The notes under the pieces were generated by a model. The model was not told the origin of the DNA. It did no database searches and saw only the letters and a program-made list of their open reading frames with translations. Shown here in pieces: positions 8,060-15,199 of a stretch of 20,890 nucleotides of DNA (its first letter is position 1; each line of letters opens with the position of its first letter). This DNA comes from CAUUCF01 sp045580225 (GTDB lineage: Bacteria > Pseudomonadota > Gammaproteobacteria > UBA9339). The stretch covers positions 1 to 20,890 of the forward strand of contig JAZNNJ010000015.1 of the NCBI GenBank assembly GCA_045580225.1. Reading direction: 5' to 3'. Position numbers and translations under genes: made by a program.

Positions 8060-9121
8060 TTATAGCTCCTCATTCTGAAAATCCTTTTCATTAGCATCTC
8101 TCATTATCTCTTCAACCTTACTTCTGATACGTTGAGGAACTTTATTCTCTACTTCAAGCATCGCTTTACTAATCGAATGAGTAAAACCATTAATATCAGC
8201 TCCACCATGACTCTTGACCACAATTCCATTTAGCCCTACCAATGAAGCCCCATTATATTTATTTGGCTCCAAGTTACGATATAATCGCTTAAACAATGGT
8301 AAAGCTAAAAAAGCACACACTTTAGTAATTATACTACTTAAAACACTCTTCTTCAAAAGCGCAGCAACCAACTTCATTGCCCCTTCGATAGTTTTCAACA
8401 CTACATTACCAGTAAAACCATCACAGACAACAACATCTACTTCACCTTTAAATAATTCATTACCTTCAATAAACCCTACATAATTAATATGTGGATTATT
8501 AGCTAATAAATTAGCAGCTTCTTTAATCTGTTCATTACCTTTAATTTCTTCAGTGCCGATATTTAACAAAGCTACTTTAGGCTGCTCAACTTTATCTACT
8601 ACCGAAGCTAATACTGACCCCATAACCGCCAGTTCTACTAAATCCTTAGCTTTAGCTTCAATAGTTGCCCCTAAATCTAAAACATTCGTTCCTATTTTTT
8701 TATTTAAAGCCGGAAAATGCGTAGTAATCGCTGGACGAGACACTCCAGGAATCATCCTCAATACAAACCTACTAATCGCCACTAATGCTCCAGTATTACC
8801 GGAACTAACACATGCCTCTGCTTCATGATTAGCAACCAAATTAATCGCAACTCGCATGGAAGAATCTTTCTTACTTCTAAGTGCTCTAGAAGGAGACTCA
8901 TCCATTAAAATCTGCTGAGAAGCATGTTTTATCGACAATCGTTTAATAATCTCATCATTATTCTTATAGCGATCATCTTCCTTTAAAACCCTTTCTATTG
9001 CTTCCTGGTCCCCAACCAAAACTAACTCTAAATCTTTATGATACTCCAACGCATTTAATGAGGCAGGCACTGTTACTTTGCAGCCTACATCTCCCCCCAT
9101 CGCATCAACGGCAATTTTCAT
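8060..9121 (-). CDS. plsX: Phosphate acyltransferase PlsX
   Basis: Converts acyl-ACP and phosphate to acyl-phosphate, the donor used by PlsY in the first step of phospholipid synthesis; a peripheral membrane enzyme. The family start MKIAVDAMGGDVGCKVTVPA is intact. Other hallmarks are CVSSGNTGALVAISRFVLRMIPGVSRPAI, LDLGATIEAK, ALLNIGTEEIKGN, VVVCDGFTGNVVLKTIEG and NGIVVKSHGGA. The 353-aa length is normal. The gene starts six bases after rpmF ends and is followed three bases later by fabD. The rpmF-plsX-fab order is widespread in proteobacteria, so the assignment is secure. Confidence 0.96.
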   Translation of the reverse strand: MKIAVDAMGGDVGCKVTVPASLNALEYHKDLELVLVGDQEAIERVLKEDDRYKNNDEIIKRLSIKHASQQILMDESPSRALRSKKDSSMRVAINLVANHEAEACVSSGNTGALVAISRFVLRMIPGVSRPAITTHFPALNKKIGTNVLDLGATIEAKAKDLVELAVMGSVLASVVDKVEQPKVALLNIGTEEIKGNEQIKEAANLLANNPHINYVGFIEGNELFKGEVDVVVCDGFTGNVVLKTIEGAMKLVAALLKKSVLSSIITKVCAFLALPLFKRLYRNLEPNKYNGASLVGLNGIVVKSHGGADINGFTHSISKAMLEVENKVPQRIRSKVEEIMRDANEKDFQNEEL

Positions 9122-9127
9122 ACTTTT

Positions 9128-9352
9128 TTACTCTTCCGTATGTTGTTCATTAAGATTTTCTTCTAAATCTTTTATTTTCGCTTGCTTTGGCACGATCACT
9201 TGCCTTCCACGGTAATAACCACTTGCAGTCATATGATGAAAACAATGGGTTTCACCTGTAGTTTTATCCATAACCAAAGCTGGGTTACTCAATGCACTAT
9301 GCGAACGACGCATCCCCCTTTTAGATCTTGTCACACGACTTTTTTGAACCAT
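9128..9352 (-). CDS. rpmF: 50S ribosomal protein L32, with a C-terminal extension
   Basis: A small basic protein of the large ribosomal subunit. The N-terminus MVQKSRVTRSKRGMRRSH and the internal THCFHHMTASGYYRGRQVI match bacterial L32. At 74 aa it is longer than the usual 56-60; the extra residues form an acidic, charged tail (KIKDLEENLNEQHTEE) of unknown role. The start is fixed by a GGAGA ribosome site. It is the first gene after the promoter at 9381-9408 and leads the plsX-fabD-fabG-tRNA-Ser unit, a conserved pairing of ribosome and lipid synthesis genes. Confidence 0.95.
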   Translation of the reverse strand: MVQKSRVTRSKRGMRRSHSALSNPALVMDKTTGETHCFHHMTASGYYRGRQVIVPKQAKIKDLEENLNEQHTEE

Positions 9353-9380
9353 AACTTTTCTCCAATAACACTAGCTACAC

Positions 9381-9408
9381 AATTTAAAACATTTATATAA
9401 AATGTCAA
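9381..9408 (-). promoter_or_regulatory. Sigma-70-type promoter for rpmF-plsX-fabD-fabG-tRNA-Ser
   Basis: On the minus strand a perfect -35 box TTGACA (9408-9403) is followed after 16 bases by TAAATT (9386-9381). Transcription would start near 9374, about 20 bases before the rpmF ATG. It lies in the 71-base gap after bamD, the widest gap in this part of the gene train. Confidence 0.65.
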
Positions 9409-9423
9409 ATACTATCCTATTTA

Positions 9424-10155
9424 TTATCCTGTAAAATTTAACTCCAATAACCGATGAGCCAATGCCGCTTCTTTGGGTAAATTAAGTTTTTGATATGCTT
9501 TTTCCATTAATATTAACCCCTCCTTAATCTGCAGCGCCCCATCATATTCCTTAAGTAAAACTCGTACTCGATTAATTGCTGCAATATAAGCCTCTCTTTC
9601 AAAATAAAATTTCGCAATATCTAATTCTTTTTCAGCCAATACATTACGAATAAAAAGCATTTTTTTTCTAGAATCTTTAGCAAATTCACTATCCGAATAT
9701 TTGCTAACTACCATATTAAAATCTTGAAATGCTAACCTAAAACCATCTAAATCAACACGAGATAACTTACTATGAAATAAACGCTGTCCTAAAGTTCTAC
9801 CTTTCTCCAAATGCGCTAAACCACGATAATAATAAACTTTATCCAAAGTTTTATCCTCTGGATACAACCTTATAAAACGCCCCGTAGATGCCAACACTAA
9901 ATCATAATTGTTTTCTAAATAATAAGCATCAATGATTTTTAACTGCCCAATTTTAGTTTCAGCTTCAAATGGATATAACGCATCTAAAGTTTCGTAATAC
10001 CTAATAGCATCTAAATACTCACCCTTCTTAAACTGTCGATCCCCTAAATCTAATAAAGTTTGAGCTGAATATTTTTGATATTTTTCTGGGTCAAATTCTA
10101 CTTCTGCACAACCAATCACAAACAACCCTAAAAACATTAACCAATATTTTTTCAT
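9424..10155 (-). CDS. bamD: Outer membrane assembly lipoprotein BamD
   Basis: An essential lipoprotein of the BAM complex, which works with BamA to fold beta-barrel proteins into the outer membrane; anchored on the periplasmic face. A signal peptide with lipobox VIGC places the lipidated cysteine at residue 16. The mature part holds tetratricopeptide-like repeats, including LLDLGDRQFKKGEYLDAIRYY, the RLYPEDKTLDKVYYYRGLA repeat and FQDFNMVVSKYSDSEFAKDS. The late segment LDIAKFYFEREAYIAAINRV is the most BamD-like part. The 243-aa length is normal. It starts two bases after the nusB stop. The outer-membrane barrel gene three genes upstream in the same train is a plausible client. Confidence 0.93.
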   Translation of the reverse strand: MKKYWLMFLGLFVIGCAEVEFDPEKYQKYSAQTLLDLGDRQFKKGEYLDAIRYYETLDALYPFEAETKIGQLKIIDAYYLENNYDLVLASTGRFIRLYPEDKTLDKVYYYRGLAHLEKGRTLGQRLFHSKLSRVDLDGFRLAFQDFNMVVSKYSDSEFAKDSRKKMLFIRNVLAEKELDIAKFYFEREAYIAAINRVRVLLKEYDGALQIKEGLILMEKAYQKLNLPKEAALAHRLLELNFTG

Positions 10156-10157
10156 AG

Positions 10158-10583
10158 TTACTTAACCTTTTCGCTTTTATAACCGTTAGCCTGAGATAAA
10201 CGATCTAGCACTTTATTAACAAAACGATAACCATCCACTGATCCAAATTTCTTAGATAATTCTAATGCTTCATTAATTGCTACCCTATAAGGAATCATTG
10301 CAACCGTCATTTCATACGTCCCGATTCTTAAAATAGTTAATTCTACCAAATCCAATTGTTCAAAAGGACGATCCAAAAAACCAATAAATTTTTTATCTAA
10401 AAACTTTTGTTTTTCAACTATTTCTAAAAATTCCTGCTCAAAAAATACCACATCTACTTTTTTAACATTTATTTCCGATAAAAAATTTTGCAAAATTTCC
10501 TTTACCGAATTCTTGGTTACTTCCCACTGATACAAAGCCTGTAAAAGCAAAGCCCGTGCTTTGCGACGCATATACAATTTCAT
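10158..10583 (-). CDS. nusB: Transcription antitermination factor NusB
   Basis: Binds boxA RNA with NusE (S10) and helps form the antitermination complex on rRNA operons. The sequence shows the family start RRKARALLLQALYQWEVTKNS, the central FLDRPFEQLDLVELTILRIGTYEM, and the C-terminal INEALELSKKFGSVDGYRFVNKVLD. The 141-aa length is normal. The ATG at 10583 is used here; Met5 is an alternative. It is packed between nrdR (two bases) and bamD (two bases). In many proteobacteria nrdR and nusB share a cluster with ribD and ribE, which are missing here. Confidence 0.95.
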   Translation of the reverse strand: MKLYMRRKARALLLQALYQWEVTKNSVKEILQNFLSEINVKKVDVVFFEQEFLEIVEKQKFLDKKFIGFLDRPFEQLDLVELTILRIGTYEMTVAMIPYRVAINEALELSKKFGSVDGYRFVNKVLDRLSQANGYKSEKVK

Positions 10584-10585
10584 AA

Positions 10586-11038
10586 TTATTTTTCATTTAA
10601 CATTTGAATTTCCCGTCTAAACGACTCAACATCATTAAAACTTCGATAAACTGAAGCAAAACGAACATATGCTACTTGATCAAACTCCCTTAGCACCTCC
10701 ATCACCATACTACCAATCTCAATCGACGTAATCTCTTTTTCCCCATTTCTTCTAATTCTATCTAGAATACCTTGCATCATACGCTCAATCTCTTCTTCTG
10801 GAAAAGGTCGCTTTTGTAAAGCACAATTAATCCCTTTACGTAATTTTTCTTCACTAAAACATTCCCTAACTTTATTATTCTTAATTACCAAAGGATAACG
10901 CAGCTCTGCCACTTCATAGGTAGTAAAACGCGCCTCACATATTATACACTGACGTCTACGTTTAATCTGTTTACCATCCAAGAACAATCGAGAATCTAAT
11001 ACCTTAGTATCTGCCGCACAACAAAAAGGACAATTCAT
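10586..11038 (-). CDS. nrdR: Transcriptional repressor NrdR
   Basis: An ATP/dATP-sensing repressor of ribonucleotide reductase genes. The zinc ribbon is intact (Cys3, Cys6, Cys31, Cys34 in CPFC and CIIC), followed by the ATP-cone domain from about residue 49 (PLVIKNNKVRECFSEEKLRKGI) to about 139 (REFDQVAYVRFASVYRSF). The 150-aa length is normal. Its targets would be nrd operons carrying NrdR boxes; none is visible in this window. It sits two bases from both neighbours. Sharing a transcript with tdk places two genes of deoxynucleotide supply together. Confidence 0.96.
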   Translation of the reverse strand: MNCPFCCAADTKVLDSRLFLDGKQIKRRRQCIICEARFTTYEVAELRYPLVIKNNKVRECFSEEKLRKGINCALQKRPFPEEEIERMMQGILDRIRRNGEKEITSIEIGSMVMEVLREFDQVAYVRFASVYRSFNDVESFRREIQMLNEK

Positions 11039-11040
11039 AA

Positions 11041-11631
11041 TTAAAACCTATAAATAAACCCAACTGCATAAGTTTGCATCGATGGTAAATCATTAACCTT
11101 CCATGTTGAAGCAAAACTTAAATCAAAACCTAATTCTTTAGATACCCAATAACAAACCCCACCACCTACGATTGGTACTAAGTGACAATCCGGCGACTGA
11201 GAAGAAAATTTCCCATCCCTAGATTCTAATGAAGATCTAAAAACTAACCCAACACCACTTTTAGCGTAAATACTAAAATTATTAGCTAAAAGCAAATTTA
11301 CCTTCCCTACTAAATGTCCACCTTGCTGCAACATGTATTGTTTTTCAGTTTTATTTTCAAAACAAGGATTACCGTAATACTGATAACCTAATTCTAACGA
11401 CCAATATTTTAAGAAATTATATCCTAAATAACTTTGCATCGTAAAATGCAAACTCTCATCAAATTTGTTACCATAACCAGCATAGTTATAGTTATCATAA
11501 TTAAAATCCAAAACCCCATATTGCAAACCAATATAAAAACCTGAATAATTAACCTCAGCAAATTGACTATCACTATACCCTAATGAAATCAAGCTCATAG
11601 ATATTATCAAACTAAAAAAAATTTTTTTCAT
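11041..11631 (-). CDS. Small outer membrane beta-barrel protein
   Basis: Residues 1-20 form a signal peptide (MKKIFFSLIISMSLISLGYS). The rest alternates aromatic and polar residues as in an eight-strand barrel: SGFYIGLQYGVLDF, WSLELGYQYYG, FSIYAKSGVGLVF, LGFDLSFASTWKV. It ends in YAVGFIYRF, a terminal aromatic of the kind recognised by the BAM complex. The 196-aa length fits OmpA-barrel or opacity-type porin-family proteins, which are common and variable in intracellular gammaproteobacteria. No specific function can be assigned. Three mature-part cysteines are present, two of which could form a disulfide. It is placed unusually between tdk and nrdR, with gaps of seven and two bases, so it is co-transcribed with housekeeping genes. 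Confidence 0.82.
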   Translation of the reverse strand: MKKIFFSLIISMSLISLGYSDSQFAEVNYSGFYIGLQYGVLDFNYDNYNYAGYGNKFDESLHFTMQSYLGYNFLKYWSLELGYQYYGNPCFENKTEKQYMLQQGGHLVGKVNLLLANNFSIYAKSGVGLVFRSSLESRDGKFSSQSPDCHLVPIVGGGVCYWVSKELGFDLSFASTWKVNDLPSMQTYAVGFIYRF

Positions 11632-11638
11632 ATAAAAA

Positions 11639-12220
11639 TTATTTTATCTCTCCTAATCTAAAATGTCTTCTACAAACTGCAGTATAACACTCATTACCGC
11701 CAATCAGAACTTGTTCACCAGCTCTTAAAACCTTCCCACTTTGATCTGTTCTTAAATTCATAATTGCTTTTCTTCCGCAATGACAAATAGTCTTTAACTC
11801 AACCAAATGATCGGCCCAACCTAATAACCAAAGACTACCCTCAAAAAGATTACCTAAAAAATCAGTCCGTAACCCGTAAGCTAAAACCGGAATATCTAAA
11901 TCATCTGTTACAAAAGCCAACTGTTTAACTTGATCTTCTTTCAAAAATTGCGCCTCATCTACTAAAACACATTTTAAGTTGGAATATTGTTCCTTACGTT
12001 GTTGAATTAATTTAAATAAATCTGTAGTTGCATCAAAAACACTAGCTTCTTTTTGTAAACCAATTCTAGATGTAATTTTTTTTACCCCATAACGATCATC
12101 CAATTTTGGCGTGAGTAAAAAAGTATCCATCCCTCGTTCCTGATAATTATAACTCGACTGTAGCAAAGAAGTACTTTTTCCCGCATTCATTGCTGAATAA
12201 TAAAAATAAAGTTTAGCCAT
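11639..12220 (-). CDS. tdk: Thymidine kinase
   Basis: Phosphorylates thymidine to dTMP in the salvage pathway. The P-loop is SAMNAGKST (9-17), the catalytic Glu89 lies in LVDEAQF, and the zinc ligands are Cys146, Cys148, Cys183 and His186 (CHC...CRRH). The lasso motif GLRTDFLGNLFEGS is present. The 193-aa length is typical of type II kinases. The ATG at 12220 has an AGAGG ribosome site and overlaps the stop of the small upstream ORF by eight bases. Salvage of host or external thymidine would suit a host-associated cell; that link is inference. Confidence 0.96.
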   Translation of the reverse strand: MAKLYFYYSAMNAGKSTSLLQSSYNYQERGMDTFLLTPKLDDRYGVKKITSRIGLQKEASVFDATTDLFKLIQQRKEQYSNLKCVLVDEAQFLKEDQVKQLAFVTDDLDIPVLAYGLRTDFLGNLFEGSLWLLGWADHLVELKTICHCGRKAIMNLRTDQSGKVLRAGEQVLIGGNECYTAVCRRHFRLGEIK

Positions 12221-12404
12221 AAACTGTAACCTCTTTAGAAATTTGTTCCCTTATATAGTTACAATAGTGAATAATCTCATGCATACAACTAACCAAATTA
12301 TCCGAAACAAGCTGACTAACACTTATTGTATTCACGACATACTTAATCGCAAAAAAATTATATTCTAGAATAGAACTACATTGCATATTAATTATTTGAT
12401 ACAT
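12213..12404 (-). CDS. Doubtful small ORF between tRNA-Leu and tdk
   Basis: The frame is open from inside tRNA-Leu (a GTG at 12488) to a TAA at 12213 that overlaps the tdk start. The part over the tRNA cannot be coding in the normal sense, so a real protein would begin at ATG 12404 (63 aa) or ATG 12386 (57 aa). Neither has a convincing ribosome site. The product has no recognisable family, signal peptide or motif; it has four cysteines and a histidine-containing helix-like stretch (CMHEIIHYCNYIREQI). The eight-base overlap with tdk is the kind seen in translational coupling, which is the main reason to keep it. Confidence 0.35.
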   Translation of the reverse strand: MYQIINMQCSSILEYNFFAIKYVVNTISVSQLVSDNLVSCMHEIIHYCNYIREQISKEVTVYG

Positions 12405-12444
12405 TAAATAATAAACATTACTACCATCTTTACAGTCTAAAATA

Positions 12445-12525
12445 TACCGGAGAGAGGGCTCGAACCTCCACGAAAATTTCACAAACACCTGAAGCTTGCG
12501 TGTCTACCAATTCCACCACTCCGGC
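12445..12525 (-). tRNA. tRNA-Leu(CAG)
   Basis: On the minus strand GCCGGAG pairs with CTCCGGT (the first pair is a G-T wobble) and the discriminator is A, as expected for leucine. The D-arm has the TGGTGGAATTGGTAGACAC signature. The anticodon stem CAAGC/GTTTG encloses TTCAGGT, giving CAG, which reads CUG. A short variable arm and GGTTCGAGCCC T-arm follow. No CCA is encoded. It starts 12 bases after the small lipoprotein stop, so it lies within the minus-strand train. Confidence 0.95.
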
Positions 12526-12537
12526 TTATTTACCTCA

Positions 12538-12768
12538 CTAATTATCTTCAAAATCCTCGCAATGATTTTGTTGATACTCTTGCATCAAATACCCCTTTTC
12601 GGTCAAAGGAGCACGACTAATTCCCAAGGACTCAGTACGATTTAAATTTAAATTCCGACTAATCCTTCGACAAACAGCTTCCCGCTCTACTAAATTTTTC
12701 TCAACTTTCACAGAAGAAGCACACCCTAATAACCCAAAACTACCGAATAACAACACTGCTTTCCACAT
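12538..12768 (-). CDS. Small lipoprotein of unknown function
   Basis: From the ATG at 12768 the product is 76 aa with a short hydrophobic signal and lipobox LLGC, making Cys16 of MWKAVLLFGSFGLLGC the lipidated residue. The mature 61 residues are polar and charged (KVEKNLVEREAVCRRISRNL) with two more cysteines, and end in an acidic tail. I do not recognise the family. The frame is open to an ATG at 12801, but the AAAAAGG ribosome site eight bases before 12768 and the lipobox position favour the shorter form. It lies between hpf (67-base gap) and tRNA-Leu. Lipidation and an envelope location are well supported; the role is not. Confidence 0.75.
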   Translation of the reverse strand: MWKAVLLFGSFGLLGCASSVKVEKNLVEREAVCRRISRNLNLNRTESLGISRAPLTEKGYLMQEYQQNHCEDFEDN

Positions 12769-12835
12769 CTTAACAACCTTTTTAATCGTTGAAGCTAACA
12801 TATTTTATCATATAAAACAAGATACCATCCCAAAA

Positions 12836-13111
12836 CTACAAATGTTGCTTTATCTCTCGATTTTTATTTAATTGTTTGCTTAATTTATCAATTAATAAAT
12901 CAATGGTTTTATACATATCATCAGAAGTAGCTTCTCCATAAAATTCACCACCTGCGTGAACAACTGCACTAGCTTTATGTTCGCCCTTTGTTACTTCCAA
13001 TGTAACTTTAATTTCTTCAATTTGATCATTATATTTTGCTAATTTTTTAATTTTTTTATTAATTAACTCTTCTAAACTTGGCGATTTACAACCGTTAATC
13101 TGAATTTGCAT
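12836..13111 (-). CDS. hpf: Ribosome hibernation promoting factor, short form
   Basis: Binds the decoding region of the 30S subunit and promotes inactive ribosome dimers under slow growth. The 91-aa product matches the short HPF/RaiA (YfiA) type: MQIQINGCKSPSLEELINKK, the beta strand VTLEVTKGEHKASAVVHAGG, and DDMYKTIDLLIDKLSKQLNK. A strong GGAGG ribosome site precedes the ATG. It follows lptB after 20 bases. In many gammaproteobacteria the order is lptA-lptB-rpoN-hpf, so rpoN appears lost from this place. Confidence 0.9.
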   Translation of the reverse strand: MQIQINGCKSPSLEELINKKIKKLAKYNDQIEEIKVTLEVTKGEHKASAVVHAGGEFYGEATSDDMYKTIDLLIDKLSKQLNKNREIKQHL

Positions 13112-13131
13112 ATCCTTTTCCTCCTTTATTA

Positions 13132-13854
13132 TTAAAAATTAAACTCATTTCCCAAATAAGTTTCCCGTACCGCCTTATTATCAAAAATCTCCTGAGCATT
13201 ACCTGATGTCATTACCACCCCATCATTAATAATATACGCCCGATGACAAATCGATAAAGTTTCACGAACATTATGATCAGTTATTAAAACACCTACTCCA
13301 CGTTTACTAAGATGAACAATAATTTTTTGCAAATCAATGATTGAAATTGGATCAATCCCAGCAAAAGGCTCATCTAACAAAATAAATTTCGGATCACTAG
13401 CTAAAGCCCTAGCAATTTCCACCCTACGCCTCTCACCACCAGATAAACTTATTCCTAAAGTATCCTTTAGATGACTAACTCTGAATTCTTCCATTAAATT
13501 CAATGCTGTTTTTTTACATTCTTTTTTAGACTTATTCTTTAACTCTAAAATAGCTAATAAATTTTCAAACACTGTTAATTTACGAAAAATAGAAGATTCC
13601 TGCGGTAAATATCCCAATCCTAAATTAGCCCGTTGATGAATTTTTTTACGAGTAATATCCAATCCATCTAAAAATACTCTCCCTTTATTAGAAACAACCA
13701 ATCCTAAAACCATATAAAAACTAGTAGTTTTACCTGCGCCATTCGGCCCTAATAAACCTACTATCTCTGAACTGTTGATTTCAAAAGAAACATCACGCAC
13801 TGCCACCTTATTACCAAACTTTTTTTGCAAATTTTCAATACGTAATGAACTCAT
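13132..13854 (-). CDS. lptB: Lipopolysaccharide export ABC ATPase LptB
   Basis: The cytosolic ATPase that powers LptFG to extract LPS from the inner membrane and push it along the Lpt bridge. All ABC motifs are present: Walker A GPNGAGKTT (36-44), Q-loop Gln85 in GYLPQESSIFRKLTVFENL (a LptB hallmark), signature LSGGERRR (137-144), Walker B FILLDEPF with Glu162, and switch His194. The 240-aa length is exact for the family. It begins five bases after ffh. Retention of lptB suggests that LPS is still made and exported, in contrast to the broken MsbA-type gene at 5505-6201. Confidence 0.96.
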   Translation of the reverse strand: MSSLRIENLQKKFGNKVAVRDVSFEINSSEIVGLLGPNGAGKTTSFYMVLGLVVSNKGRVFLDGLDITRKKIHQRANLGLGYLPQESSIFRKLTVFENLLAILELKNKSKKECKKTALNLMEEFRVSHLKDTLGISLSGGERRRVEIARALASDPKFILLDEPFAGIDPISIIDLQKIIVHLSKRGVGVLITDHNVRETLSICHRAYIINDGVVMTSGNAQEIFDNKAVRETYLGNEFNF

Positions 13855-13859
13855 ACTAC

Positions 13860-15188
13860 CTACCCTTTAAAAAAATTCATTATTTTCATTAACTTTGAGC
13901 TATTCATCTTTTGCATCATGCGCTGCATTTGCTCAAAATGTTTTAATAATTGATTTACATCAGAAACCTGAGTACCAGAACCCTTGGCAATCCTTTGTTT
14001 TTGCGACCCTCTAATAAAAGCTGGATAACGACGTTCCTTAAAAGTCATTGAATTAATAATAGCCTCCATCTTATGAAAAAAACTATCATTAACTAACTGA
14101 TTAATTTTATCCATGTTTCCCACATTAGGTAATTTTTCTAAGATTTTACCCATTCCACCCATCTTTCTCATCTGTTTTAATTGATCTAAAAAATCTTCGA
14201 AATCAAAACTCTGGCCTTTACGCAATTTATTAGCTAATTTTTCTACTTTAGCATGATCTACTTTTGCATACGCTTCTTCTACCAAAGTTAACACATCACC
14301 CATACCTAAAATACGAGAAGCAATCCTGTCCGGATAAAAGGGCTCAAATGCATCTATTTTTTCACCAGATCCCATAAATTTAATTGCTCGATCAGTTAAA
14401 AATTTTACCGATAAAGCCGCCCCACCACGCGCATCACCATCTACCTTCGTTAAAATAAAACCGGTAATTTCAACCCAATCATTAAATACAGTAAATACCG
14501 AACCAGCTTCTTGACCAATCATGCTATCAACTACCAACAACTTTTCAATTGGCTTAATTTCCTCACAAACCTGCCTCAACTCCTCCATCATATGCTCATC
14601 AATTTGTAAGCGTCCTGCTGTATCAAAAATAATGCAATCATAAAAATTTTGTCTTGCCTCTTTATAAGCTAGTTTAGCAATTTCACACGGACTATTATTG
14701 TTAGTCGAAAAATAATGGCCATTAATTTGTTCAGCTAAAATTGATAACTGTTCGCGAGCTGCTGGCCGATAAACATCTAAACTAACTAACAATACCTTTT
14801 TTTTATGTTGTTGCTGTAACCAATTAGCTAATTTAGCAGCCGTAGTAGTTTTACCAGAACCTTGTAAGCCAACTAACAAAATTCCCACCGGAGGCTGAGC
14901 TTTAAAATTCAACCCATTATCCCCTAACCCAAGAATATTAACTATTTCATCATAAACAATCTTGATGAATAAATTACCAGGATTTACATTTTTAAGCACC
15001 TCTTGCCCTAATGCTTTTTGGGTAATCTTTTCTAATAAACTATTTACCACTTTTAAAGAAACATCTGCTTCCAATAAAGCAGTTTTAACTTCTGTCAGTG
15101 CTTCTTGTATATTTTCCTTCGATAATTTAGCATTACCAGAAATTTTACGAACAATCTCACTTAACTTATTACTTAAACTTTCAAACAT
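13860..15188 (-). CDS. ffh: Signal recognition particle protein Ffh (SRP54)
   Basis: The GTPase of the bacterial signal recognition particle. With 4.5S RNA it binds signal sequences of nascent membrane proteins and delivers them to FtsY. The N domain is followed by the G domain with P-loop GLQGSGKTT (107-115), DTAGR (189-193), TKVDGDARGG (247-256) and FMGSGEK. A Met-rich M domain follows from about residue 300, including FDFEDFLDQLKQMRKMGG and RIAKGSG, and ends in a Met-rich tail. I chose the ATG at 15188 (442 aa, starting MFESLSNKLSE as in the family) over an in-frame TTG at 15203. The gene starts 11 bases after the L,D-transpeptidase stop. Confidence 0.96.
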   Translation of the reverse strand: MFESLSNKLSEIVRKISGNAKLSKENIQEALTEVKTALLEADVSLKVVNSLLEKITQKALGQEVLKNVNPGNLFIKIVYDEIVNILGLGDNGLNFKAQPPVGILLVGLQGSGKTTTAAKLANWLQQQHKKKVLLVSLDVYRPAAREQLSILAEQINGHYFSTNNNSPCEIAKLAYKEARQNFYDCIIFDTAGRLQIDEHMMEELRQVCEEIKPIEKLLVVDSMIGQEAGSVFTVFNDWVEITGFILTKVDGDARGGAALSVKFLTDRAIKFMGSGEKIDAFEPFYPDRIASRILGMGDVLTLVEEAYAKVDHAKVEKLANKLRKGQSFDFEDFLDQLKQMRKMGGMGKILEKLPNVGNMDKINQLVNDSFFHKMEAIINSMTFKERRYPAFIRGSQKQRIAKGSGTQVSDVNQLLKHFEQMQRMMQKMNSSKLMKIMNFFKG

Positions 15189-15199
15189 ATAAACACCAC

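Noticed and set aside
8214..8828. Plus-strand open frames within plsX, and similar ones opposite fabG, ffh and the BI-1 gene
   Set aside because: They lie antisense to well-conserved genes, lack ribosome sites and show no family features.
12405..12488. Coding sequence from the GTG at 12488
   Set aside because: This part overlaps the acceptor, T and variable arms of a well-formed tRNA-Leu, so it is very unlikely to be translated.
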